Shown here: positions 39,786 to 49,693 of the stretch, in pieces
How the letters are laid out: each line of letters starts with the position of its first letter
Numbering within the stretch: the first letter of the stretch is position 1
DNA from: Hydractinia symbiolongicarpus
Lineage: Eukaryota > Cnidaria > Hydrozoa > Anthoathecata > Hydractiniidae
DNA length: 64,000 nt
Direction: 5' to 3'
NCBI RefSeq assembly: GCF_029227915.1
Contig: NC_079886.1
Location: 16,220,501 to 16,284,500, forward strand
Notes under the pieces: model-generated
Told to the model about the DNA's origin: nothing
Seen by the model: only the letters and a program-made list of their open reading frames with translations
The model's database searches: none
Position numbers and translations under genes: made by a program

Positions 39786-39965
39786 ATGTGCAACACCCAA
39801 TTAAAATTTAAAGTATTTGGAACCGCAGTAGTTATGATCCTTATAACCGGTATTGGTTTATCTTTAGCACTAATGGCCCTGGCCTTGGTACAAGAATCAT
39901 CGAAGATCAAGGAGAAAGAAAAAAGAATTCAAGACATAGAAGATCATCTTTATAACTGTAAATAA
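39786..39965 (+). CDS. Element B: 59-aa single-pass membrane protein
   Basis: ATG 39786 to TAA 39963-39965, unbroken. Residues about 10-35 form one hydrophobic span (VFGTAVVMILITGIGLSLAL and onward). The C-terminal 24 residues are charged and helical, with KIKEKEKRIQDIED. The stop codon directly abuts the next ATG at 39966. The neat packing and clean frame suggest a real viral-type small gene. No family recognised. Confidence 0.6.
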   Translation: MCNTQLKFKVFGTAVVMILITGIGLSLALMALALVQESSKIKEKEKRIQDIEDHLYNCK

Positions 39966-40163
39966 ATGGAACAATGCAACGACTGTGAACATATGCTGGA
40001 TGCTTATGATAGGTGTACCTGCGGACGTAGGTTTGTGATGAAAGCTCAAATGCTATGCTGGTACTGCTACCAGGAGTATATCACGTATAACGGGTGTAGT
40101 TGTGTATGTGTGAGGAGAAGCAATTTTCGGACCTTGTTTAAAATTCAACAAACAAGATGCTAA
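39966..40163 (+). CDS. Element B: 65-aa Cys-rich zinc-ribbon-like protein
   Basis: Unbroken frame starting immediately after the previous stop. It has about ten Cys residues in pairs: CNDC, CTC, CWYC, then CSCVC, consistent with one or two zinc-binding knuckles. It ends in TAA at 40161-40163, overlapping the next ATG (40157) by seven bases in another frame. Function unknown; small zinc-ribbon proteins of DNA viruses often act in transcription. Confidence 0.55.
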   Translation: MEQCNDCEHMLDAYDRCTCGRRFVMKAQMLCWYCYQEYITYNGCSCVCVRRSNFRTLFKIQQTRC

Positions 40164-40728
40164 TTTTTGAGAACAAAGAAGTCAACCCCAGAAATTTCTA
40201 CAGTTTTGCTGCTACCTTTACTGACATCAACGATATCAATGTGGAATATCTGACAGTGTCGGATGCTATCCCTGCTAATGGAGGCAAAGATTAAAGATAC
40301 ATTATAGGTTATCATACACGAGACATCGTAGTAGCCCTCAGGGCAAAAACGCCAACAATCTGGTCCCCCATGGAGTTAGTCGTTACAATGCCAGTGTTGT
40401 ACCAGCGACGAGTCTTGATTTCGAAGAGTACCCTGTCTGAATCGAAAAATATAGACAAATTTGGATCAAAATTGAGGAGTTGATCTCTCTTGACGACGGA
40501 GCCTGTGAAAAAAAGACCGTTACATCAATGCCAAACTCAAATGCTACAAGGACGCAATCACAACTAAATTCCACGGTCAAGCAGTACCCTACCTTGAACC
40601 CTACCAAGTCAGTGCCATCCTGGCACTATCATCGGTGTATGTGCAGGGTAAAAACTACTACCCACAGGTACATGTTGTGGAATGTGTATAAGGACTTTAA
40701 AGTCGAATGGCTGCTAAGTGATGAGTAA
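40157..40728 (+). pseudogene. Element B: virion-protein-like ORF, broken
   Basis: Begins with an unbroken 45 codons (MLIFENKEVNPRNFYSFAAT onward) to TAA at 40292-40294. Continuation in other frames includes RYNASVVPATSLDFEEYPV (near 40380-40437), IEKYRQIWIKIEELISL (40440-40490), a segment with KFHGQAVPYLEPYQVSAIL (near 40570-40630) and FKVEWLLSDE before TGA 40728. At least three breaks. The beta-rich character and position near other virion-type genes suggest a capsid or penton-like protein, but I cannot name the family with certainty. Confidence 0.4.
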
Positions 40729-40789
40729 TTGTTTTATAACCCTCACAAGGGTTACAAAACATACTAAGAAGTGTAAGCAGGTGGAGACT

Positions 40790-41436
40790 CTAGGTAGCGC
40801 TTGCATACTGTACAGATTGCAGTTTTTTTAAAACGTCATTTCTGCCCTCTTCTCGGCCTTTCGCAACTAGCTGGGCACGTTCACGTTCATTGATGACGTC
40901 AACAAGTCGTTTAAACCGTTGACGTATCTGTTCCTTCAATAGCATATACCGTTGCTTCTCTTGCATAATGAGACTAAGCTCGCAGTCACTGATGACCCCA
41001 TTTTCTATAGCCTTTGAGATGAGATTGACGATGAAATTCAATTTCGACTCAGCGAGTAGCCTGATACTCTCATGTTTCTGGGATTTTATACCTAACCTCT
41101 TTGCGGCATTTCTAAGACCAGCTTGCTCAATCCTCATGGCAATCGTGATACCTCCCATGGTTATACAGAGAGGAGCACCAAGACTCGTGGTCAAGGCTCC
41201 AATTCCGACCCGCAGGTGATAATACATACACTAAGCAGTCCATGGTCACAATACCTCACCCAGGTACCATGCATTTTGAATTTTTTTGAAAGCCTGTCCC
41301 GCTCTTTAATCTCACTTCGTAGATATTTCTCAATCTCTCCGATGTTGTCAAGTCTATACTTTTGGCTTTCTTGGATAGTATCGCCCTCCGCAGGCGCATT
41401 TGGTAAATTCGGATATAACTTGGTTACATCATTCAT
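40790..41436 (-). pseudogene. Element B: helical membrane-associated protein, frameshifted
   Basis: Frame 41191-41436 starts MNDVTKLYPNLPNAPAEGDT and contains a charged helix. Frame 40790-41227 continues with a Gly-rich hydrophobic stretch (ALTTSLGAPLCITMGGITIA) and a long helix rich in Lys, Glu and Arg ending ERAQLVAKGREEGRNDVL. The overlap of frames near 41191-41227 marks the break. This ORF type, with PNLPNAPAEGD near its start, is familiar from cnidarian Maverick-like elements, with no assigned function. Confidence 0.5.
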
Positions 41437-41682
41437 TTATTCTATAAACAAGCACACCGTGATGCCAGTAAACGAAACATTCTTGTCATGATGAAATTCG
41501 TCTGTCAGCATAAACTCGAGGCGATCAGACCCTACCTTACGGATAGTGAATTCATTCTCGCTGTAAATGTTCAGCCATGTAGGACGAATACTAATAGATT
41601 TTAGGGCTATCCTCGTGTCCTGCCCTAGGTAATCCTTAAAAATCGTTGGTTTCGATATATCAGTAATGTAGAGTTGCTTCAT
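41437..41682 (-). CDS. Element B: 81-aa ORF, possible minor virion protein N-terminus
   Basis: Unbroken from ATG 41682 to the stop at 41437. Short beta-type segments: MKQLYITDISKPTIF, TRIALKSISIRPTWLNIY, SENEFTIRKVG and VSFTGITVCLFIE. Its ATG overlaps the stop of the preceding ORF by four bases (ATGA), suggesting a shared transcript. The family is uncertain; similar N-termini occur in minor capsid proteins of Maverick-like elements, and the frame may be only a part of that protein. Confidence 0.4.
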   Translation of the reverse strand: MKQLYITDISKPTIFKDYLGQDTRIALKSISIRPTWLNIYSENEFTIRKVGSDRLEFMLTDEFHHDKNVSFTGITVCLFIE

Positions 41683-41963
41683 CCCTTTCTTCTTAAATCC
41701 AACAGGGGAGAATGGCCCCTTGGTATTACAAACCTAGGGCACCAAGACCTGTACGTGTCTATGGAATCACATATTCCCGTGGTCTTCCCCAAGTTTACCA
41801 AATATGCCATTAAAATTCCAACCAATTTGCTGAATGATCCTGTCAGAGTGGTTTGGACATTCAGGTTAATTTCGCTACCCATTGCGCAACTACGGCTTTG
41901 GGCATCTCTGCCAAGCACATGACGGGTTCCGTAGCCCTTGTCAATTCAATCTTTAAATTCCAT
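41679..41963 (-). pseudogene. Element B: broken ORF upstream of 41682
   Basis: A start at 41961-41963 (MEFK) is followed within a few codons by a frame problem. Frame 41679-41918 then runs open and contains FSKLVGILMAYLVNLGKTTG and DTYRSWCPRFVIPRGH before its stop overlaps the next ATG. It is probably a virion-type protein shortened by deletion, but I cannot assign it. Confidence 0.35.
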
Positions 41964-41986
41964 GTTTACTACCACATACGACAAGA

Positions 41987-42808
41987 ATGAAGGCACCCAT
42001 GCCGTATGAGGATGGCTTTCATCAGTTCAAAAATCCCTACTCAACATCCGGATATGCACAATTGTGTCGCGAGTATGGTGCAGATCCCAATAGCCTGTAC
42101 AAATTCAAGGCTGTCATGTCGTCACTCACCAACGGTTCATGGTGACCCCAGGTTGATGGAGACTATGCAAAGTTCATCATGCGGACAAGCCAGGGCCTGA
42201 CGTCGGAAGGTCTGATCAAGCTAAGCGAAAGTATCCGCGTCTACATGGTCTTTTTGCTTGGGTCGCAGGCGGGGCCAAAGCATCCCTACTCGGTTCTGTA
42301 GAGGACAACTATACAGCAAGGCAAATTGTTTCAAAAATTTCAAAGTATGGTGAGGCGGGAAGAGAATGTAGGCCATGACATAACACAATTTTAGAAGGTG
42401 CTGCAATATGCCGCAACTCCAGTCACTTTTGCCGTCATGCCCAGCGCGTACATGCTACCCTCAAACATGAACCTGCGTACTGGTAAAATTGAGGGGTACA
42501 ACAACAACATCCTAATCGCACCTACCAACGTAAGCGTTGGGGTCTAAGTTGATGTGAATAACAAGCCTATTGTGAAGCCTACGGAGCGGACCATCAAGCC
42601 ATCCCTAGGCATACTATCAAAACACCTATACATACCACACCTACAACTACTACAACTCCCAGACATACTACAACTCCTAGGCATACCACACCTCCCAGGC
42701 ATATAACACCTCCTAGGCAGACTCCTGAACAACACGAGGATACAAAAACCACGTTCTCACGGCAGGAATAGGGCTCATCATTGCGTACATATGGCGAAAG
42801 TAAGGTCT
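41987..42808 (+). pseudogene. Element B: Thr/Pro-rich stalk protein with C-terminal membrane anchor, broken
   Basis: Starts MKAPMPYEDGFHQFKNPYST at 41987. In-frame stops occur at about 42142, 42299, 42392 and 42545. Between them the frame reads like protein (VDGDYAKFIMRTSQGLTSEG, TPVTFAVMPSAYMLPSNM). From about 42610 another frame gives a Thr/Pro/His tract (TTPRHTTTPRHTTPPR), like a mucin stalk. The end, in a further frame, is VLTAGIGLIIAYIWRK then TAA at 42808, a membrane anchor. Ectodomain, stalk and anchor suggest a surface protein. It is the only long plus-strand gene between minus-strand genes. Non-functional as read. Confidence 0.45.
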
Positions 42809-42837
42809 AATGTGTTTAATCGACATATTAGACTTAT

Positions 42838-43217
42838 TTTCTCCTACCAACGTAGGCCACCACAAACGCGACGGCAGCTGCGATTGCCATGTACAGGTGC
42901 TTGGCTGCGTATTCGACAATCTTTGCCGCTAACTTGAAAGCAACGAGACTACGGCACCAATAATCCCAGGTAATGCAGCACCTGCCTTAGGTGTTAGGTA
43001 TTTTAATAATTTTCCCAATCGTTCCAACTGCTTCTCTGCTGTGGCACTTCCTCCTGCAGCACCTCCAGCGCTTTCCCCCTGTAGCGGCGAGTACGATGGT
43101 GGAAATCAATAGACCAACAGCCAAGACGATACTCGCTATAAACAGACCCTGCTCTTTGAACAAGATCTTGAGCTTTTGAAGCAGGGACGTGTCATCTACG
43201 GCAATTTTCATTAGCAT
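42838..43217 (-). pseudogene. Element B: Gly/Ala-rich membrane protein, frameshifted
   Basis: Frame 42987-43217 starts MLMKIAVDDTSLLQKLKILF and continues with EQGLFIASIVLAVGLLISTI, a membrane segment. Further parts in other frames encode a KQLERLG-type helix, a LPGIIGAVVS segment and a second hydrophobic stretch ending YVGRRK near 42838. The pattern DTSL..K.K.LF.EQG..IASI is familiar from an ORF common in cnidarian Maverick-like elements, of unknown function. Confidence 0.5.
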
Positions 43218-43304
43218 TTCCTTGATGACCGTCAGCTGGCTAACTACTTAAGAGGAAAGTAAGCCGTGTGCTTCTTACGCGGCTTATTTTCATCCTCCAG
43301 GTTT

Positions 43305-44036
43305 TCAATCTTTTTCCTCAACCTTTGCTATTTCCCTCTCGAGGATAGCTTGGTGTCCCTCGGTTGCCCCGTCTTTCTGCTCCTCGCGTTGTTTTACCTT
43401 GGCCTTTGCTTTGTTTATCTCACTATCGTGTGAAATCGTCTTGCTTTTCAGTTGCTTCAAGTTACCCCTTAGCGTTTGAATTTTGAGGTTAAGACCTCTT
43501 CTCTCGCGTTCGATGATACCTTCATCAGTGCCACCAAACGAAGCTTCTTGTATAAAGTTCTCAGTATCATCCACGACCTTCTCGGCCCTGGGGATCAAAT
43601 CCATAATAATTTTTTCATTTTTCTGGAACTTCTTCTCGACAGGCTTGATCTCTTGTGAGAGGTTCTGGGCCGCTGCTTTACCTCTTTTCGGTGTTTAATG
43701 GTTGTTAATCTACCTAACAACGTTCGTATCTGGGCAACGGTTTTTAAAGTACCATCCTGATTCGTAATCACTATTTCTTGTAAGGGTTTATTCCCCTTCA
43801 TTATCTCTTTGACAATCAGTTGATTCTCTTCCTAAATGTATCATAATGTTTCGCATTAAACAGTTTCTAAGACGTTCGTAAAGGCTATCGACCTTTGACT
43901 TTAGTATTTCTTTCCTCTGTTCCGAAAGACCAGCCCCTGGAACACCCTGTTTGACAAGTTCCGCAATTCGCTTTTCGGTAAATTCCTCAACTTTTTTCAC
44001 CCATGTAAAACTATCCGTTGGCAGGTCTTGACACAT
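43305..44036 (-). pseudogene. Element B: coiled-coil protein joined to a polymerase remnant
   Basis: Frame 43788-44036 begins with polymerase-type sequence (CQDLPTDSFTWV, KRIAELVKQ) and then switches to GLSEQRKEILKSKVDSLYER, which matches the ORF at 307-531 in element A. So the polymerase was joined to this gene by deletion. Frame 43595-43801 follows with NKPLQEIVITNQDG. Frame 43305-43604 is a coiled coil (IERERRGLNLKIQTL, INKAKAKVKQREEQK). Several frame changes. Role unknown; long coiled coils in such elements may be structural. Confidence 0.5.
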
Positions 44037-46196
44037 CGTCCATCAGTATAGATTGTTGGCATCGAGATAATGCAGGTACGATGATTCCTCATCCGAATCA
44101 TACTGGTCCTCCATATACTTTGTTGTTCGCCTTGGCATAACGGTGTACCGCCTGTATTATGCCTCCTCGTACCCCCCTTTAAAACATCAGGAGCATGTTA
44201 GGGGCTTAACCTAATTCCGGTATACTTGAATGCTGTTTCCCATACCAGGCCGGGTGCGGAGTAAAAGTGCGCAGGATCAAGCTTGTAGTTTGTCAAGCAT
44301 ACGTCTCGAAACGTTTCAAAAACTTCGGCCAATAACAAGACGTCCGTGTGAGATAAAAATTGTGGTAGTCACTCATGTTAGTAACATCCATACAAGTACT
44401 TACCTTTTTCGCATGTTCATAATCCTCATCATTAATCCCCTTCATGTTTAGTTTGCTGTAAAATTCATCCTTGGTTGGTAGCTCCAACTCTTCAAATCGT
44501 TGCCATCCATCCATATACTCGTATGGGTATACGCATGAGTTGAAATTTATCATCCTTGTTGAAATGCCAACGGAGATTTTTACACTGTTCGTCAGTGAGT
44601 TTGCTTTCCAATTTATCCAAGCCATAAATCTACAACTTTCGATGAACTCTTATAGAACTCACCATCTCCATACCTTGCAGGTGGTACCTTGATTTTAGCA
44701 TTGAAACTGATATACTTTTCAGTATTTTCAGCAATACAACCAATGTCCTGCGTGTTATACTTTTCTCCCAGTTCCCGGATGAAGAGATGCGCATCGTAGC
44801 CGCTTAGGTTGTGAAAGATGATAAGTATATGACTAGGTATCTTGAATTTGATGTTACAGTTGTTATGCGCCGCGCCCCTATATAGCCCCGTATAATGACA
44901 ATGGTCTCGAACCTGACGGTTACTCACGTCGTTGAAGGGTTTCACACAAATGTGACATTCCGTGGCCTCGTTATGTTCTCTTTTTAATACCTCTGTTAGT
45001 TCTAGTATTGCTTGTTGTGGGAAGGTCTTATATAACCGCTTCACCTCATCTTCCAGGTGGTTCACGAACCGCGTGACACAATCCTTGCCACGATAAACCG
45101 TTAATGACTCTGGTACATTTCCATATGCAAATGGTATGTGTTTGTTCAGCTTTTTTGTCTTCATATCCCTTGCATCTTCTACTGGGATTAGCAGGCTCTC
45201 AACAGGCTATAACGCCCCACTTAAAATATTCCTTATCCTCATTTTTTGGGTTGATGATAGCCTTTTTAGAGTCTATCCATTTCGGTAGTTTTATGTACGA
45301 GGAACTCCTTGTTAGCCCCAGTTTATGGAAATCTACATCTAGGTGTAGAATTCTGTCAATAGTAACTTCGGTCTTGATTTCAGCAAACATTTTATCCGGT
45401 ACATCATCTACGTCGCTACCCTGAAAAATTTCTGTTATATTGCTATCTAATGGTTTTTTTATCCTGATATACTCAGCCTCCTCAGAGTCCTCCGATACGC
45501 CTTTTAATCATCATATCAAAAAACGCTACAGGCCCTGGGATCGAGGTTGCTTCCACATGATCCACAGGGACAGCTGTACCTTCGCAGAGTCCATATCTCT
45601 TACCTGCTCTTCAACCAAAATTTTCACGTTAGGTCTCATCATCTCTATATACCTGTCGACGTCGCCCTTTCCTACACCAGAAATTCGGAAACTTCGAAAA
45701 GTCTTGTGCAGCGCGTGCTTATGTTCCTGAGGTGTAAAATCTTGTCCTGGCTGAACATATAGATTTTGCATATCTTCAAGGTAGTCTTCCTCAGCCTCTT
45801 TTTCCACTTCATCATGGAGCGTAGGTCTCGCGATGATGTTAGCTGTCCTATCATAGAGATTCATAACTTTACGTTTGAAGGACACATAGGTTCTTTTGAC
45901 TCCCTCTTTTACAAGCTTGGGAACAGCGTTCACTAACCAGTTGTACCATCCTCGCATCTTGGTTTTCACGATCGAACGATTTTTTGAGATCTCCTATTTT
46001 TTAAATACATCCATGGCCTCCGGTGTTGGTAATATTTTCACGGCCTGACTGGTTTTTGATGTCCGGCTTTTCTAGGTGGCCTCTGTGATACATCCTTCAT
46101 CAAAGAAACCAATTTAGCCTTGCGTAGCCTCTAGTAACCAGTCAGCCCACGGTTTTTCGCGATATTACGTAATTCTTTAACAGTGTGCGTGTTCAT
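44037..46196 (-). pseudogene. Element B: viral type B DNA polymerase, truncated after motif A
   Basis: Start at 46194-46196 (MNTHTVKELRNIAKNRGLTG) with an in-frame stop soon after. Frame 45526-45969 matches the element A region (TLHDEVEKE, DFTPQEHKHALHKTFRSFR). Frame 45199-45390 has LPKWIDSKKAIINPKNED. Frame 44613-45164 has HCHYTGLYRGAAHNNCNIKF and FHNLSGYDAHLFIRELG, the latter an Exo II-type motif. Then DVLLLAEVFETFRDVCL (Exo III region), YSAPGLVWETAFKYTG and finally a LDANNLY motif A near 44050-44075. Palm motifs B and C are missing. Mavericks and adenoviruses use this protein-primed polymerase for replication. At least five breaks. Confidence 0.78.
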
Positions 46197-46262
46197 TCTT
46201 TTATTGTATGAATTTCGAATATGTCAGTGAATTACATGCATGCACAAAATTAACACAGTTAG

Positions 46263-46340
46263 TCACATGATTTTTTGTGTTGCAGCGCATGCGTTGATTG
46301 TTTGTGGGGATTTACCTCAATGTGATTTACCTCAATGAAC
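46263..46340 (-). repeat. Right terminal inverted repeat of element B
   Basis: Reverse complement reads GTTCATTGAGGTAAATC, a second TTGAGGTAAATCCCCAC, then AACAATCAACGCATGCGCTG. This matches the left repeat at 38817-38922 in order: outer TCATTGAGGTAAA, inner ATCCCCAC.AACAATCAA and GCATGCGC. The match is imperfect with indels. Confidence 0.7.
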
Positions 46341-49300
46341 TGTTTTTACTAATTTGATATATTGTTTGCGAATTGCTCACACCACCACATTCTCTGGTAA
46401 AGGCTATAAGCTTACGACAACCTAGGCCAAGCCTTTCATACATTCACTAAATATAAGTAAAGGCATTACTAAGATCCCAATGAATCCCTGTCATATTGTG
46501 TATGGCTTTAAAATTTCCAGTGTTTACAGCACATAAATGATCTGAAGAAATACATACAGAGTATTGGTTATGACAGTAAAACTGAAAACTTAATAATAAG
46601 TTCAATAATAAAATAAAAACCTTTCACATTAAAAATCTTGAAAATTACTTCTTTATTATCTCCACAGAAACCAGGACGCCCAAGTACTGTTTCTCCAATG
46701 GATCCTTCCTATCCAGAAAATTGTTCAACGTTGACAACCACCCATTCTATAAACTATTTAAAAACTAAAAATCAATGAAGCGTTTCCCTTGTTCGGCGTA
46801 ACTATGGTTGCCATCTTTAAAGAGTTATTTTTCCCAGAGTGTGATTCAGCGCATGTACACACAAATAAATTTTTCCCGTCAATATATGCGTGTCGTGATG
46901 AGACTGCCGTAAAAATGTAGTAATGCGCCCTGTTTACTAATTCACTGGATGTTCGATTGCAAAATATTTTTCAAGGACATGGTAACCTGGAGGCGTCTTC
47001 AAGGTTAGCTGCATTTTGCATATCATTTATGGTCTCTGTGTCCAGCCTCCAGGTTTTCTAACTTTAGTTATAACTTCTGATTTAGTTATAGTATTGTTAT
47101 ACTTCATATTGGTATAAAAACTAGAGCTCTCGGGCAACATCACAACAGCTAGCTATAGTTTAGCTAGCTTGGTATTTGTGCCCAGCAGCCCAATATATAT
47201 AGCTATATAGTAGCTATAGCTATGCCATCTTAGGTTTACTGGGTAAAATTGTTATCAAAAACTATTTTTATGCGACAGCCTCCGATAGAAACCTCCAATG
47301 CATGTAGCCTAGCTAGGTGGATACATTGGTGGGACCACAGACTGACCCCAGAGACAAAATATCCATGTGTCCGGCTGGGTTTGCTGCTGGGGCATTCCAG
47401 TGCTTTTTCTGGGAATTAAGTTTAATTTGGATTTTACCATGGCTTGCTTAAAGCATTTCCAAACAAGAGGATGCCGATAAGCTGCAAAAACGCCAGCATA
47501 TATAAGGGCGAGGAGTGCTGTTGATTTTTTTAATTAAATTGGTGATTGTCCTCTGAAACCGCTTGCATTTCCCTAATCGCCCGAAGCATTCTTGAAATGC
47601 AATTCCTTGTAACATAAATTTGCGGACGACAGTTGAAAGAAGGTTTGGGTCTATGCATGTTTTTTATGGCAAATAGCTATATACTTGTGTGTAGACACAT
47701 ATGAATTTATTTGCACTCACCTAAAAATGCCCGCATTTCTTACGGCGTATTCAGCTTTTTATCGGCACCTTCATTTCTAAACCTGTGTGTAGACACATTA
47801 TATTATTCACTTCAGTTTATTTTATTTCCGTATTATATAGCTAGCTAGCTATCTAACATATATCAACCTTGATTACGATATCTTGAAAGTTTTTTATTGC
47901 AGTTACTAGCCAACCAGAAAGTCAGAAATTATGTTGCTGCTGCTGTGATGATTTAGCTGTGGCTGAATTGCTATTGAAATATTGACCTTTTGTCAATGTT
48001 GGTTAATATTTTCCAGTATCGCCCACTTAACAGTTATTCTAGGGTTACATATTATTTTAGGGTGTGTTAAATAGCCATAGTACAATATTAAACTATAGCC
48101 GTTAAATCTGTGAAAAGATCCACTGTAATGATTTTTTCCCACTCTACATATTTCAGCATCACTATTTCATGCATCCTTAGCACCAATTACTTTTAAGACA
48201 CAAAAAATGTTAATATATGTATATATATAATATATTATACTAGTTGTTACCCGTGGAAAATCTACAGGGTTTTTTATCTTTAAATTAAATGCTGTTTTGT
48301 GTGCCTGTAGCATGGCACTTTTCTTGCAGACAGACAAAATATGGCTATTATTATAGAGATAGAGATTCTGTCAATATGCAAATTTTTGTAAATTTGTAAG
48401 TTTGGCACTTCAGCAGCAATTTTACTAGGCCTCAGAGTCTGCCCTTGTAACTTCAATATGAAATGAACTTAGGCAAATTCTTCATATGAATTACTCTAGA
48501 ATGTGGTGGCATGGGACAGTTTATAGAACACTCGTATATATTTCTAGGCAAAAACATTTTTTGGCTTATGCCTCTGCATTACGGTCATTTCCCCAGTGAA
48601 TATTGAAAATATCACGAGCATTTCCTTGAAGCCAGTGGGTTACACTTAGAAAATATTATTATATATGTGCTTGTCTCAAGTCAACCCCATTTTGAATGCA
48701 TATGCAACAACACATGTTGCCACTTTAGATAATCTTTGCCATGCAATAAAAACTCTTCATTACAGTACAGTATAATAAATACAGTTTTTTACTTTGTGCG
48801 TAATATTAATTAAATCCAATAAAAATTGGCTTTTTGAACAAATTCAATAAATTCACAACCAATCTTAAAAAAAGCAATAAAAACAGTAAAAACAAGAACA
48901 TTTAACAAAATATGCAGAATTAATTTTATCTCTAACTTGTAAAATAAAATTTAGAAGCAGTGTGAACATGCCAACCTGGGTGTTGGCGAAAGCTTGCTGA
49001 AAGATATATTGGGATATGTCGTAGATTTTGTCGTTCTTATTTTTTAGAATTAATATATATGCAGAATATATATATTCAATAGCTATACTGCAAGACTCCT
49101 AAACTTTTTCAGTTTGGAAACAACATCTGAATTGTAAACTTCCTTGATTTAACTTCGGACATATGGACTTTTTCCAAATGTTTAAGATATACATAAGTTT
49201 TCCAGTGTTTCATGTTTTTTATGTGGCAAGTAATCAGTCCTTAAAGCAACATGATAATCCCTTTCCCAAGTTATCCACATGTCTCAAGTAAGCCACGTGC

Positions 49301-49678
49301 TCAAAGTCGCCTCATTCTATGGTACTTTAAAAAGAAGACTTTTATATTGTGCTTCTCTAACCACAGAATTGTCTAAAGCATGTAATTATATGCAGACTGT
49401 AAGATGTAAAGTGTTTGTACATTTTTTTATTTCAAGAAAAAACGTCCTTATATTATTACATTGATTGCAATGTATACTGTCACATGAAACAAGAATGAAG
49501 GTACTTCAGTTTTTATGCATTGACTTTATCCTTGTGGTTCTTCTTAATACTGAATACAATATTCTGTACACTATACTTTAATATTAAAAAGGCCTATACG
49601 TCCAGACAGTCTTAACAAAAACAATATTTTTATCATTAGAGATTTATTGAATCAGTGAAGTTGGTGTTTCTTTTTCAG
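46341..49678. other. Gene-free interval before the AMPK gamma gene
   Basis: No exon recognised. Contains GCTAGC/TATAGC-type low-complexity sequence at 47130-47230 and 47830-47860, an AT dinucleotide-like tract at about 48214-48240, and a TTACCCGTGGAAAATC box at 48248 shared with two other loci. A non-coding first exon or promoter of the AMPK gamma gene may lie here but is not visible. Confidence 0.5.
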
Positions 49679-49693
49679 AAAGGACTTGGAGAA

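Larger units (their letters stand above)
38817..46340. mobile_element. Virus-like DNA element B (Maverick/Polinton-like), decayed, with terminal inverted repeats
   Basis: Bounded by imperfect inverted repeats at 38817-38922 and 46263-46340. The genes between are arranged with plus-strand ORFs at the left, minus-strand ORFs at the right and one plus-strand gene in the middle. Contents: FKTQ-repeat protein, VLTF3-like factor, small membrane and Cys-rich proteins, a capsid/virion-like fragment, helical, coiled-coil and Gly/Ala-rich membrane proteins, and a truncated type B polymerase. About 7.5 kb is short for a Maverick (usually 15-20 kb). No ATPase, integrase or protease was recognised here; element A has the ATPase. 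Nearly all longer genes are broken. No clear target-site duplication was found. Confidence 0.65.
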
